From positions 496,001 through 560,000 of the forward strand of contig NZ_QUSW01000005.1 in the NCBI RefSeq assembly GCF_003852895.1: a DNA stretch of 64,000 nt. The letters are read 5' to 3'. The notes under the pieces are model-generated. The model searched no databases. It had not been told where the DNA came from and was given only the letters and a program-made list of their open reading frames with translations. The first letter of the stretch is position 1, and each line of letters opens with the position of its first letter. The position numbers and the translations under genes were made by a program. Shown in pieces: positions 19,825 through 28,431 of this stretch. Source of the DNA: Rhizobacter terrae (lineage in GTDB: Bacteria > Pseudomonadota > Gammaproteobacteria > Burkholderiales > Burkholderiaceae_C).

Positions 19825-20607
19825 TCATCTGCAATGCCGCACGGACGAAGCGGTGGCATCGGATGCGAAGCGGCCCTGCTCTGGCAGCACGCGTGCCGGC
19901 ACGTTGCTGCCGCGCAGGAAGATGCGGCGAGGCCGCTGGCTCAGCCGCACGGTGCCGCTCAGGACCAGTTCGCGGACAGCCACGTTGAGCCGTTGGCGGG
20001 AGCAGCCCACCATGTCGGCGATGTCCTGCTGGACGATCGGCAGGTCGATGCAGACTTCGTCGTCGCGGCGGACGCCGAACTTCGCGCTCAGGTCCAGCAG
20101 CTTGATCAGCGTCCTTTCCTCCAGCGATGCTTCCAGCAGATGAGCCGCCGCTTGGTATGCCACCTGCAGATGCGACGACAAGGTCTGCGCCACGAACAGC
20201 GTGAAGTCCGGCTCGCGCTGCATGAGTCGCCGCAGTGCCTCGGCCTTGAGGACCACGAGCCTGGAGTCCGCGATCGTCTCCAGGTCATGCGTGGCGCGCG
20301 CGCAGGCCAGGTCTGCAAAGAAGTCGCCCGGACCCAGCACGTCCAGCGTCATGTTGCGGCCGTCGACCAGCGCCGACCCCAGGCGCACCGCACCCGACAC
20401 GACACCCACGCACACCGGCGCCGGCTCATCGCGTCCGAACACCGGCGAGCGAGCGGGCACGTACTGCATGGTGGCCGCCTCCAGCACCTGCGACCTGAGC
20501 GACTGCGGCAGGCGGCCGAACGCGCCCGCCATCAAGGCGCCCAGGTTGGAGCGTTCCAGCAGGAAGTTTCCTGCACGAAAGAAGGGTGTGCCTTGGGTGG
20601 CCAGCAT
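19825..20607 (-). CDS. Crp/Fnr-family transcriptional regulator
   Basis: Regulator with an N-terminal cyclic-nucleotide-binding-type barrel (about residues 40-130; GAVRLGSALVDGRNMTLDVLGPGDFFADLAC) and a C-terminal Crp winged helix (LPIVQQDIADMVGCSRQRLNVAVREL). I chose the ATG at 20607 because GAGAGGA sits eight nt before it, giving 260 residues. The ATG at 20616 is too close to that site, but an upstream start at 20670 cannot be excluded. No cysteine cluster for an FNR iron-sulphur centre is visible. It follows the esterase gene by 25 nt and is probably in its operon. Confidence 0.88.
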   Translation of the reverse strand: MLATQGTPFFRAGNFLLERSNLGALMAGAFGRLPQSLRSQVLEAATMQYVPARSPVFGRDEPAPVCVGVVSGAVRLGSALVDGRNMTLDVLGPGDFFADLACARATHDLETIADSRLVVLKAEALRRLMQREPDFTLFVAQTLSSHLQVAYQAAAHLLEASLEERTLIKLLDLSAKFGVRRDDEVCIDLPIVQQDIADMVGCSRQRLNVAVRELVLSGTVRLSQRPRRIFLRGSNVPARVLPEQGRFASDATASSVRHCR

Positions 20608-20632
20608 CGGATTCATCCTCTCGTTGTCGGCG

Positions 20633-22321
20633 TCACTGCGCGCTGATCTGTAGCTGCGTGGGCGATGCATCCATCACCACTTTGGCCGGAAAGTTGGCCC
20701 AGGTGACGCCCAGGGCCGGCGTGTTCGGGTTGCCGGTCTTCACGAATGCCGAGAGGCTCGCGATCATCGCGTCCGACAGCGCCTCGCGCCCCGGCTTGTT
20801 GGCGTTGGTGTAGGCGAACGAGAACACGTTGGTGCCGAAGTTGCTGAAGACGAAAGGCAGATCCAGCGCGTGCGTTGCGCCGTAGACGGTGTTGAACGGC
20901 ACTGGCTCCTCATGCCAGTCGAAGCGGTAGTACCAGACCTTGTCGGGCTGCTGCGCGGCCAGCGACGTGAGCTGCGGTGTCACGGGGCCGAGGAAGATCG
21001 CGTTCGATGCATAGGCCGACAACGCGTTCCATCCGTAGGGCGTGGCCGTGACCGGCAAGTAGGCCGGGTCGATCAGGTCGCCTTCGGTGAGTGCGGCGGG
21101 CGCGTTCGGATCGAAGTTGAATTGCAGCCCGAAGCGGTCGTAGTCGGTCAGCTTGAAGCCTTTGATGCCGGTGCCCGTGACGGTGCCGAACAGGTTGGCG
21201 AAGAGCGTGCCCTCGTCCTTCGTATTGCCGGCGAGCACGGGCACCTTCTGGTACTTGCCGGCCGCAAGTGCCGCGGCGGCATTCACCGGCACCACGTTGC
21301 CGTCCTCGATGGGCGCGGGTGCATTGCCCAGCTGCGGGTTGGCGAGCATCACCGTGAGCAGTTGGCTGGTGGTGAGGCCGCGCAGGTACGCGGCGACCTG
21401 CGCGTCGGTCTGCGTGGCGAGCCAAGCCTGTGCCGAGGTGGCGTCAGTGGCCTTGCCGTCAGCGATGACGATCGCGTTGAGCAGCGCCTTCGAATAGGTC
21501 TGCGCCGTCGTGCGCGACGAGTTCGCGATGCCGCCGCTCAGCGACATGGCCTTGTGGAAGAGGCCGGCCGACAACGGCGACACCAGCAGGTTCCACACGT
21601 TGACTGCGCCCGCGGACTGGCCCATCACGGTCACGTTGTCAGGCGTGCCGCCGAACGCGGCGATGTTGTTCTTGACGAACTTCAACGCCTGCAACTGGTC
21701 GAGCAGCGCGAAGTCGCCGGAGTCGGCCAGCGCGTCGCCGGTCTTGAGCTGCGGCAGGTCCAGCCAGCCGAGGATGCCCACGCGGTAGTTGATGGTGACG
21801 ACCACCGCGTTGGCCTTCTTCGCCAGCGCCTGCCCGTCGTACACCGGGTCGGCCGAGTAGCCGGAGATGTTGCTGCCGCCGTGGATGAAGAAGATCACCG
21901 GCAACGGTCCTTGCGCGTTCGACGGACGCCAGATGTTCAGCGTGAGACAGTCCTCGTCGCCCACCGGTTTGCCGAAACCTTCGCGCACGGCCAGGCCGTA
22001 GGGTGCATCGTTCGGTGCGGGGCTGAAGTAGCGGCCGCCCTGCGCGCAACCGTGGCCGAAGGACTGCGTCGCCCTTACGCCGGACCATGGTGCCGGATCA
22101 ACCGGCGGCATCCAGCGCAGCGAGCCCACCGGCGGCTTGGCGTAGGGCACGCCCAGCCACGCATAGGTGCCGGTCGTCGTGCTGTGGTCGATGCCTTCGA
22201 CGGTGCCGAAGCTGGTGGCTCGCCGGGTGGGCGGCGGTGCGTCGTCGCTGCCGCCGCAGGCGGCCAGCGACAACAGCGAGGCAGCGGCGAGCGCAGCGCC
22301 GGCGCGAAGGGTCGAGGTCAT
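20633..22321 (-). CDS. Type-B carboxylesterase lipoprotein
   Basis: Alpha/beta-hydrolase of 562 residues in the carboxylesterase/cholinesterase family. The N-terminus is a lipoprotein signal with lipobox LSLAAC (C22), so it is probably anchored in the outer membrane. Diagnostic motifs are EDCLTLNIW (about 123-131), the oxyanion FFIHGGS, the nucleophile elbow GQSAGA (S236) and the C-terminal histidine in GATHALDLPFVF. Natural substrates could be acylated carbohydrates or phenolic esters; polyester activity occurs in some relatives. It heads a two-gene operon with the Crp/Fnr regulator. Confidence 0.93.
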   Translation of the reverse strand: MTSTLRAGAALAAASLLSLAACGGSDDAPPPTRRATSFGTVEGIDHSTTTGTYAWLGVPYAKPPVGSLRWMPPVDPAPWSGVRATQSFGHGCAQGGRYFSPAPNDAPYGLAVREGFGKPVGDEDCLTLNIWRPSNAQGPLPVIFFIHGGSNISGYSADPVYDGQALAKKANAVVVTINYRVGILGWLDLPQLKTGDALADSGDFALLDQLQALKFVKNNIAAFGGTPDNVTVMGQSAGAVNVWNLLVSPLSAGLFHKAMSLSGGIANSSRTTAQTYSKALLNAIVIADGKATDATSAQAWLATQTDAQVAAYLRGLTTSQLLTVMLANPQLGNAPAPIEDGNVVPVNAAAALAAGKYQKVPVLAGNTKDEGTLFANLFGTVTGTGIKGFKLTDYDRFGLQFNFDPNAPAALTEGDLIDPAYLPVTATPYGWNALSAYASNAIFLGPVTPQLTSLAAQQPDKVWYYRFDWHEEPVPFNTVYGATHALDLPFVFSNFGTNVFSFAYTNANKPGREALSDAMIASLSAFVKTGNPNTPALGVTWANFPAKVVMDASPTQLQISAQ

Positions 22322-22615
22322 GGTCTTGTCTCCTGGTGTCTGGTGCGCGCCGACTTTAGGAACGCCGGCGCGGCGCAGCCATCAGACAAATCCGACCCTC
22401 CCTCGGTGTTTCCCCGGCCTGGTTCCTAGCCTAGTCAACTCAAACCGCCAGTCGCGATGCTTCGTGAATGGTGCTCACAACCATTGGAAACCACGGGCTT
22501 AGAGTGAGTTCGAGCCCCCCATCAAGGGGGGACAATTTCTAGACGGTAAAACGTACATTGCGACATCCAGCAAGGTTGGACAAAGCTGGAATTGCGGGGG
22601 GTTATCTTGCTATCG
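22322..22615. promoter_or_regulatory. Divergent intergenic region between esterase and type I secretion operons
   Basis: These 294 nt separate the start of the minus-strand esterase gene from the plus-strand exporter gene and must hold both promoters. The clearest element is a hairpin with arms CCCCCC (22515-22520) and GGGGGG (22526-22531) around ATCAA, about 85 nt before the exporter ATG. The flanking sequence is AT-richer than the surrounding genes. I could not fix -35/-10 boxes with confidence. Confidence 0.4.
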
Positions 22616-24820
22616 ATGACAAGCGCAGCCGTGATGGCCGCCGCTGTGGGCTCGCCCACGAATTCCGTCGGCGAGGAGCCAAGGCCAAAAGCATCACTTT
22701 TGGCCTTGTGCATGATTGCCAGGCTGCATCATGTGGCGGCCGATCCGGTGCATGTGGCGCATCAGCTGGGCTGGTCGGCCAGTTACGCACCGGGCATCGA
22801 AGACCTGCTGCTGGCAGCCAAGCACTTGAGCCTCAAAGCCAAGCGCACGCGAACGACTGCTGATCGACTGAATCTGGCCAATCTGCCAGCGCTGGCCTTG
22901 ATGCGCAGCGATGATGGCGCTCCTCGCGTGGTGATCCTCGCGCAATGCGATGGCCAGCGCGTGTTGATCCAGGACCCCTCCGGCGCCATTCAGGGCGGAC
23001 GCCCGGTCATCGAATCGGTGGAGCTGTTCGCGCAGAACTGGAGCGGCGAACTCATCCTCATCACCAGTCGCGCCGCGCTGGCCGGGGCATTGGCCAAGTT
23101 CGACTTCAGCTGGTTCATCCCGAGCCTTGTGAAGTACCGCAAGCTCCTCGGCGAAGTACTGGTTGTGTCGCTGTTCCTGCAACTGTTCGCGCTGGTCAGC
23201 CCGCTGTTCTTCCAGGTGGTGATGGACAAGGTGCTGGTGCACCGGGGCACGACGACGCTGGACGTGCTGGTGATCGGGCTGATCGTGGTGGTCGTGTTCG
23301 AGAGCGTGCTGACGGTGCTGCGCAGCTACGTGTTCAGCCACACGACCAGTCGCATCGACGTGGAACTCGGGGCGCGGCTGTTCCGCCACCTGGTGAACTT
23401 GCCGCTGGCGTACTTCCAAGCGCGTCGCGTGGGTGACTCCGTGGCGCGGGTGCGCGAGCTGGAGAACATTCGAAGCTTCCTGACCGGCAACGCGATCACG
23501 CTGGTATTGGACGTGGCGTTCTCCATCATCTTCATCGCGATGATGTTCGCCTACAGCGTGCCGCTGACGCTCATCGTTCTGGTGAGCCTGCCGCTGTACG
23601 TGGGCATCAGCGTGCTGCTGGTGCCGGTGCTCAGGGCTCGGCTGAACGAGAAGTTCGCCCGCGGTGCGGAGAACCAGGCGCTGCTGGTGGAGACGGTCAC
23701 GGGCATCCAGACCGTCAAGGCCAGCGCGCTGGAGCCGGCGATTGCCAAGCGCTGGGACGATCAGCTCGCAGCCTACGTCAGCGCCAGCTTCAAAACACAA
23801 ACCCTGGCCAACTACGGCCACGAGGGCATCAACCTCATCGGCAAGCTCGTCGGTGCGCTCACCCTGTGGTATGGCGCACGGCTGGTGATGGACCAGGAAC
23901 TGAGCGTGGGCCAGTTCGTGGCCTTCAACATGTTCGCGCAGCGCGTGGCGCAGCCCATCATGCGCATGGCGCAGCTGTGGACGGACTTCCAGCAGACGGG
24001 CATCTCCATGGCGCGGCTGGGTGACATCCTGAACACGCGCACCGAAGTGCCCCCCAGCAACGCGGCCCAGCTGCCTCCGCTCAAGGGCCAGATTCAGTTC
24101 GAGCACGTGAACTTCCGCTACCGGCCCGAGGCGCCACCGGTGCTGCATGACCTGAGCATCGACGTGAAGGCCGGCGAGGTGATCGGCATCGTGGGCCGCA
24201 GCGGCTCGGGCAAGAGCACGCTGACCAAGCTGGTGCAGCGGCTGTACACGCCCGAGCAGGGGCGCGTGCTCGTCGACGGGGTGGACATCAGCCTGATCGA
24301 TGCGGCGCAGCTGCGCCGGCAGATTGGCGTGGTGCTGCAGGAGAACCTGCTGTTCAACCGCAGCGTGCGCGAGAACATCGCCGTCACCGATCCGGCAGCG
24401 CCCATCGAGGCGGTGATGCACGCGGCGGGGCTGGCCGGAGCGCACGAGTTCGTCAGCGAGCTGCCCGAAGGCTACGACACCATCGTGGGCGAGCAGGGCA
24501 CGGGCTTGTCGGGCGGACAGCGACAGCGCATCGCCATAGCGCGGGCGCTGTTCACGAACCCGCGCATCCTGATCCTGGACGAAGCCACCAGCGCGCTGGA
24601 CTACGAGAGCGAGGCGATCCTGCAACGCAACATGGGCGCGATCTGCAAGGGGCGCACGGTGATCATCATCGCCCACCGGCTGAGCGCGGTGCGCATGGCC
24701 GATCGGATCATCGCGATGGACCGCGGCCGGGTGGTGGAGTCCGGGCCACATGACCAATTGGTCAAGCAAGGCGGGGTGTACGCCCACCTGTGGGCCATCC
24801 AGTCCGGAAGGCAAGCATGA
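22616..24820 (+). CDS. Type I secretion ABC exporter (HlyB/RtxB type)
   Basis: Inner-membrane exporter ATPase of 734 residues that would drive secretion of the RTX protein encoded downstream. It starts with a C39-peptidase-like domain (about 1-130) lacking the catalytic Cys motif, as in HlyB, so it recognises rather than cleaves cargo. Six transmembrane helices follow (about 160-430), then the nucleotide-binding domain with GRSGSGKST, LSGGQRQRIAIARAL and ILILDEATSALD. The start chosen is ATG 22616; a TTG at 22592 and an ATG at 22634 are alternatives, none with a strong ribosome site. Its stop overlaps the next start (ATGA). Confidence 0.93.
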   Translation: MTSAAVMAAAVGSPTNSVGEEPRPKASLLALCMIARLHHVAADPVHVAHQLGWSASYAPGIEDLLLAAKHLSLKAKRTRTTADRLNLANLPALALMRSDDGAPRVVILAQCDGQRVLIQDPSGAIQGGRPVIESVELFAQNWSGELILITSRAALAGALAKFDFSWFIPSLVKYRKLLGEVLVVSLFLQLFALVSPLFFQVVMDKVLVHRGTTTLDVLVIGLIVVVVFESVLTVLRSYVFSHTTSRIDVELGARLFRHLVNLPLAYFQARRVGDSVARVRELENIRSFLTGNAITLVLDVAFSIIFIAMMFAYSVPLTLIVLVSLPLYVGISVLLVPVLRARLNEKFARGAENQALLVETVTGIQTVKASALEPAIAKRWDDQLAAYVSASFKTQTLANYGHEGINLIGKLVGALTLWYGARLVMDQELSVGQFVAFNMFAQRVAQPIMRMAQLWTDFQQTGISMARLGDILNTRTEVPPSNAAQLPPLKGQIQFEHVNFRYRPEAPPVLHDLSIDVKAGEVIGIVGRSGSGKSTLTKLVQRLYTPEQGRVLVDGVDISLIDAAQLRRQIGVVLQENLLFNRSVRENIAVTDPAAPIEAVMHAAGLAGAHEFVSELPEGYDTIVGEQGTGLSGGQRQRIAIARALFTNPRILILDEATSALDYESEAILQRNMGAICKGRTVIIIAHRLSAVRMADRIIAMDRGRVVESGPHDQLVKQGGVYAHLWAIQSGRQA

Positions 24821-26220
24821 GCGAGACGATGCGACATCCGGCCCTCGAACTGATGGGCCGCTACAAGGCTGTGTTCAAGGCCGCCTGGGCGATGCGCCAT
24901 GAACTGACCGGCCCAAAGCGCATGGCCGACGAGGTGGCCTTCCTGCCCGCGGCGCTGAGCCTGCAGGAGACGCCCAGCCACCCGGCGCCGCGGCGGGCCA
25001 CCTGGGTCATCTGCGCGCTGTTCGTGATCGCACTGACCTGGGCCATCTTCGGGCAGATCGACATCGTGGCGGTGGCGCCCGGGCGCATCGTGGTCAGCGA
25101 CAGCAGCAAGACGGTGCAGCCGCTTGAGAGCGGGGTGGTCAAGCGCGTGCTGGTGAAGGATGGCGACCTGGTGCAGGCCGGACAGGTGCTCATCGAGCTG
25201 GATGCGACCAACGCCAGCGCCGACAAGGCCAGCGTGCAGGAGCAGTGGGCGGCCGCAGTGTCTGAAGAGCGGCGCACCACGGCGCTGATGGAGTCACTGA
25301 GGACAGGTCGACCGCCGGGACTCTCCGGCACCGACGCGCCAACACAGGCACAGCTCAGTTCCGAATATCAAGACATCACCGCCAAGCTGGCGAAGCTCGG
25401 GGCGGAACAGGCCCGCAGGAGCGCGGAGACTGCCACCGTGCGCGAGACCATCGCCAAGCTGGAGGCGACGCTGCCAATTGCCCAGCAACGCGAGGCGGAC
25501 TTCAAGCGGCTGACGGAGCAGGGCTTCATGTCCAGCCACGCTGGACAGGACCGCACGCGCGAACGCATCGAGCAGGAGCGCGACCTTGCCACCCAACGGG
25601 CCCGGCTGCTCGAAGCGCAGGCAGCGGCCAAGGAGACCGAGAACGCCAAGGCGTCCTACCTGGCTGAGACGCAGCGTCAGCTCAACGAGCGTCAGGCGCA
25701 GGCGCGCTCCAAACGCGAGCAGCTCGCCCAGGAGCGCAGCAAGACCGAGCAGCGCAGCCGGCTCACGCAGCTCACTGCGCCGGTGACTGGCACGGTGCAG
25801 CAGTTGGCCATCCATACCGAAGGCGGCGTGGTCACGCCGGCACAGGTGCTGATGGTGGTGGTGCCCAAGGACGCGCAGGTCACCGCCGAGGTGATCGTGG
25901 ACAACAGGGACATCGGCTTTGTCAACGCCGGCCAGAGCGTGCAGGTCAAGCTGGAGACCTTCCCGTACACGCGCTACGGGACCATCGAGGCGAAGGTGGA
26001 TAGCGTGACGGCCGATGCGGTGAACGATGAGAAGCGTGGCGCGATCTTCCCGGCCACGCTCAGGCTGGCCAAGGGCGACATCGATGTGGACGGCAAGCGC
26101 ATCCGCATCAGCCCGGGGATGAATGTCACGGCGGAGGTCAAGACGGGCAAGCGGCGGGTGATCGACTACCTGCTCAGCCCCATCGAACGGGCCACTTCCG
26201 AGAGCCTGAAGGAACGCTGA
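24817..26220 (+). CDS. Type I secretion membrane-fusion protein (HlyD family)
   Basis: Adaptor of 467 residues linking the exporter to an outer-membrane TolC-like channel. A short cytoplasmic N-terminus precedes one transmembrane helix (about residues 63-82). The lipoyl half-motif (RIVVSDSSKTVQPLESGVVKRVLVKDGDLVQAGQVL) follows, then a long coiled-coil hairpin rich in Gln, Glu and Arg (about 150-330) and the second lipoyl/barrel region ending GMNVTAEVKTGKRRVIDYLLSP, a typical HlyD tail. It overlaps both neighbouring genes by 1-4 nt. No TolC gene is present in the window, so an unlinked one must serve. Confidence 0.93.
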   Translation: MSETMRHPALELMGRYKAVFKAAWAMRHELTGPKRMADEVAFLPAALSLQETPSHPAPRRATWVICALFVIALTWAIFGQIDIVAVAPGRIVVSDSSKTVQPLESGVVKRVLVKDGDLVQAGQVLIELDATNASADKASVQEQWAAAVSEERRTTALMESLRTGRPPGLSGTDAPTQAQLSSEYQDITAKLAKLGAEQARRSAETATVRETIAKLEATLPIAQQREADFKRLTEQGFMSSHAGQDRTRERIEQERDLATQRARLLEAQAAAKETENAKASYLAETQRQLNERQAQARSKREQLAQERSKTEQRSRLTQLTAPVTGTVQQLAIHTEGGVVTPAQVLMVVVPKDAQVTAEVIVDNRDIGFVNAGQSVQVKLETFPYTRYGTIEAKVDSVTADAVNDEKRGAIFPATLRLAKGDIDVDGKRIRISPGMNVTAEVKTGKRRVIDYLLSPIERATSESLKER

Positions 26221-27485
26221 TGCGCATCCTGGTCATTCACCAGAACTTCCCTGGGCAGTTCCGGCACATCGCCAAAGCCTGGAGCGAGCGCCCGGGTTGG
26301 GAAGTCGTGGGCATTGGGCGCGAGGGCTGCCCGGGGCTGCATGGTATGCGCTGCATCACCTACAAGCCGCACCGCGACGTGCGGCAACAGCAGCACCACT
26401 ATCTGAGCCGCATGGAATCGGCGGTCTTGCACGGACAGGCCGTCGCGCGTCTGCTGCTCGATCTCAAGAAGCAAGGCTTCACGCCCGACGCCATCCTGGC
26501 CCATCCCGGTTGGGGGGAGACGCTATACGCCAAGGATGTGTTCCCCGACGCTCGGCTCATCCACTTCTGCGAGTGGTTTTACAGCGCGCAAGGCGCGGAC
26601 GTGGGCTTCGATCCGGAGTTCCCAACCACCTTCGATGATCACGCGCGCATCCGCACCTGGAATGCGCTGCACTTGCTGAACCTGGAGAACTGCGACGTGG
26701 GCGTGTCGCCCACGCAGTGGCAAAAGAGCCGGCATCCCCAGGCGTACCAGGACAAGATCGTGGTGGCCCATGAGGGCATAGATACCGAGCTGCTGGGGCC
26801 GGATCCGAACGCGCAGATCGTGTTGAACGGGCGGCAGTTCAAGGCGGGTGAGCCCATCATCACCTACGTGGCGCGCAACCTGGAGCCGTACCGCGGGTTC
26901 CACGTCTTCATGCGGGCGCTGGAGAAGATCCAGAAGGAGCACAAGGGCTGCCACACCATCATCGTGGGTGGGGATGATGTGAGCTACGGGCGAAGACCCA
27001 AGGATGCGAAGAACTGGCGCGAGAAGATGCTGCGCGAGGTCAAGGTAGATCCCTCACGCACGCACTTCGTGGGCAAGCTGCCGTATGACCAGTATCGGAA
27101 GGTGCTGCAGGTGTCGGCGGCGCATGTGTACTTGACCTACCCCTTTGTGCTGTCGTGGTCGATGCTTGAGGCGATGGCCAGTGGGTGTGTGGTGATTGGG
27201 TCTAAGACTGCGCCGGTCGAAGAGGTTCTGCGTGACGGAGTCGATGGGCGACTGGCCGGGTTTCACGATGTCGAGGCGATCACCGCAGCGCTTGGCGAGC
27301 GGTGGGATGCACAAGCTCCATCCAACGATCTATGTGTGACTTCCAGGCGCAAGGCTCAAGGCTTCACGCGCTTTCGCGGCCTTCAAAGCTACGACCAGCT
27401 ACTTCTGCCAAAGGCTGGGTATGAACAGGCCCGAATCTCATTTCATGATCAACTCGTGAGCTCAACAATGGAGAGCATCTCGTGA
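26220..27485 (+). CDS. Family-4 glycosyltransferase within the type I secretion operon
   Basis: Cytoplasmic GT-B glycosyltransferase of 421 residues, overlapping the hlyD-like stop by 1 nt (TGATG). The N-terminal half (RILVIHQNFPGQFRHIAKAW) is the GT4-associated donor/acceptor domain. The C-terminal half has the GT4 nucleotide-sugar region ending SWSMLEAMASGCVVIGSKTAPVEEVLRDGVDG (EX7E-like). Genetic linkage implies it modifies the secreted RTX protein or a surface glycan co-displayed with it. Base composition drops near 27.2-27.3 kb, so the last 70 or so codons look more like the following genes. Acceptor and sugar are unknown. Confidence 0.88.
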   Translation: MRILVIHQNFPGQFRHIAKAWSERPGWEVVGIGREGCPGLHGMRCITYKPHRDVRQQQHHYLSRMESAVLHGQAVARLLLDLKKQGFTPDAILAHPGWGETLYAKDVFPDARLIHFCEWFYSAQGADVGFDPEFPTTFDDHARIRTWNALHLLNLENCDVGVSPTQWQKSRHPQAYQDKIVVAHEGIDTELLGPDPNAQIVLNGRQFKAGEPIITYVARNLEPYRGFHVFMRALEKIQKEHKGCHTIIVGGDDVSYGRRPKDAKNWREKMLREVKVDPSRTHFVGKLPYDQYRKVLQVSAAHVYLTYPFVLSWSMLEAMASGCVVIGSKTAPVEEVLRDGVDGRLAGFHDVEAITAALGERWDAQAPSNDLCVTSRRKAQGFTRFRGLQSYDQLLLPKAGYEQARISFHDQLVSSTMESIS

Positions 27486-28429
27486 CCCACGGATTTTCAC
27501 AGCTATTGATCTACGGCTACTTGTCGTTCACGGCCATTGTCATCGGAGTAGCCGTGTGGTTGCCCCGCTCACGGAAAGGGCGAGCACTGGCCGGAGTCGC
27601 CGCTGCAGGCGTCATGTCGATACCGATCATCTTGGTACTTCGAGAGTACGGCGAAAGGAAGGCGGCCGTCGGCCAAGAACGCGTGCAAGTAAACGCTGCC
27701 CAGCAACGCTTCAATGAGCTTTGTGGCGCGGAAAATATCAAGATCTTCAAAGTGGTTGAGAACGTGGAGACGATCTCCTTGCTCAAGGTCCGTCCGAAAC
27801 TTGACTGGAAAGACTACTTCGATCCCATGTTGCCCGGGGCAGCAATGGCGACCGAGGGATCCGGCTATTCCTACATCGCAAGCTTTCTGGGAGGAGAGCG
27901 CGCGCCCATGTTTGACATTCCGCCGGGAATGAGCCCTGAAGCAGCTCAGGCGCTCAGAGCGTCGGTACGCGGTCAAATTGGAATTGAGCCTGATAGCAAA
28001 CTACCTCGCTATCGATCTGTGATAGCGCCAGATCCTATTGACGGAAAGATCTACAAGTTTTCGGCCGCGCGAACTATCAATTCTGCCGTTCCCGCTGGAG
28101 ATTGGGAACGCTCAAGACTGGTTCGAGAGCCCGTCGCAGGCTTGACCGCCGACTATGGCGTGGACTATGAGGACATCGTCGAGCCGAGCGACAGAAAGAT
28201 GTGGATTGCAGGCACCAAGGTAAGAGTTCTGGACATTCGCACCGGTGCCATTCTTGGCGAAATGACTCGATACGTCAGAGACGGTGGAATGGGCAGCAGC
28301 GGTGGTGCTCGTGCTCCATGGCAACACGCAGGAAGCAGTGCCCTGATTTGCCCGAATTCCAAAGGTATGGCCGACACCACCAGCCGCTATTTCGTAGATC
28401 AAGTTCTGAAACCAAAGAAGGGGGACTAG
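27482..28429 (+). CDS. Unknown membrane-anchored protein between glycosyltransferase and RTX genes
   Basis: I do not recognise this 315-residue protein. It starts at a GTG overlapping the preceding stop (GTGA) and ends 2 nt before the RTX start codon. Two hydrophobic helices (about residues 8-27 and 36-54) are followed by a soluble domain of roughly 255 residues with a single early cysteine (ELCGAENIKIFK) and a late one (LICPNSKG). Codon use is markedly less GC-rich than upstream genes and matches the first part of the RTX gene, suggesting that the two travel together. Possible roles are cargo-specific secretion helper, surface-display partner or immunity protein for a lipase-like toxin; none is proven. 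Confidence 0.8.
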   Translation: MTHGFSQLLIYGYLSFTAIVIGVAVWLPRSRKGRALAGVAAAGVMSIPIILVLREYGERKAAVGQERVQVNAAQQRFNELCGAENIKIFKVVENVETISLLKVRPKLDWKDYFDPMLPGAAMATEGSGYSYIASFLGGERAPMFDIPPGMSPEAAQALRASVRGQIGIEPDSKLPRYRSVIAPDPIDGKIYKFSAARTINSAVPAGDWERSRLVREPVAGLTADYGVDYEDIVEPSDRKMWIAGTKVRVLDIRTGAILGEMTRYVRDGGMGSSGGARAPWQHAGSSALICPNSKGMADTTSRYFVDQVLKPKKGD

Positions 28430-28431
28430 CA

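Noticed and set aside
19650-19859. N-terminal extension of the small unknown gene at 19251-19649
   Set aside because: The extra 70 codons are Arg/Pro-rich, and the internal ATG has a suitable ribosome site.
22694-24814. 706-codon minus-strand frame opposite the exporter gene
   Set aside because: His/Gln-rich shadow of the conserved HlyB-type coding sequence.
28201-28431. Upstream extension of the RTX reading frame
   Set aside because: The extension overlaps the preceding gene, has a Cys/His/Arg-rich composition unlike the RTX head, and the ATG at 28432 follows a good purine-rich site.
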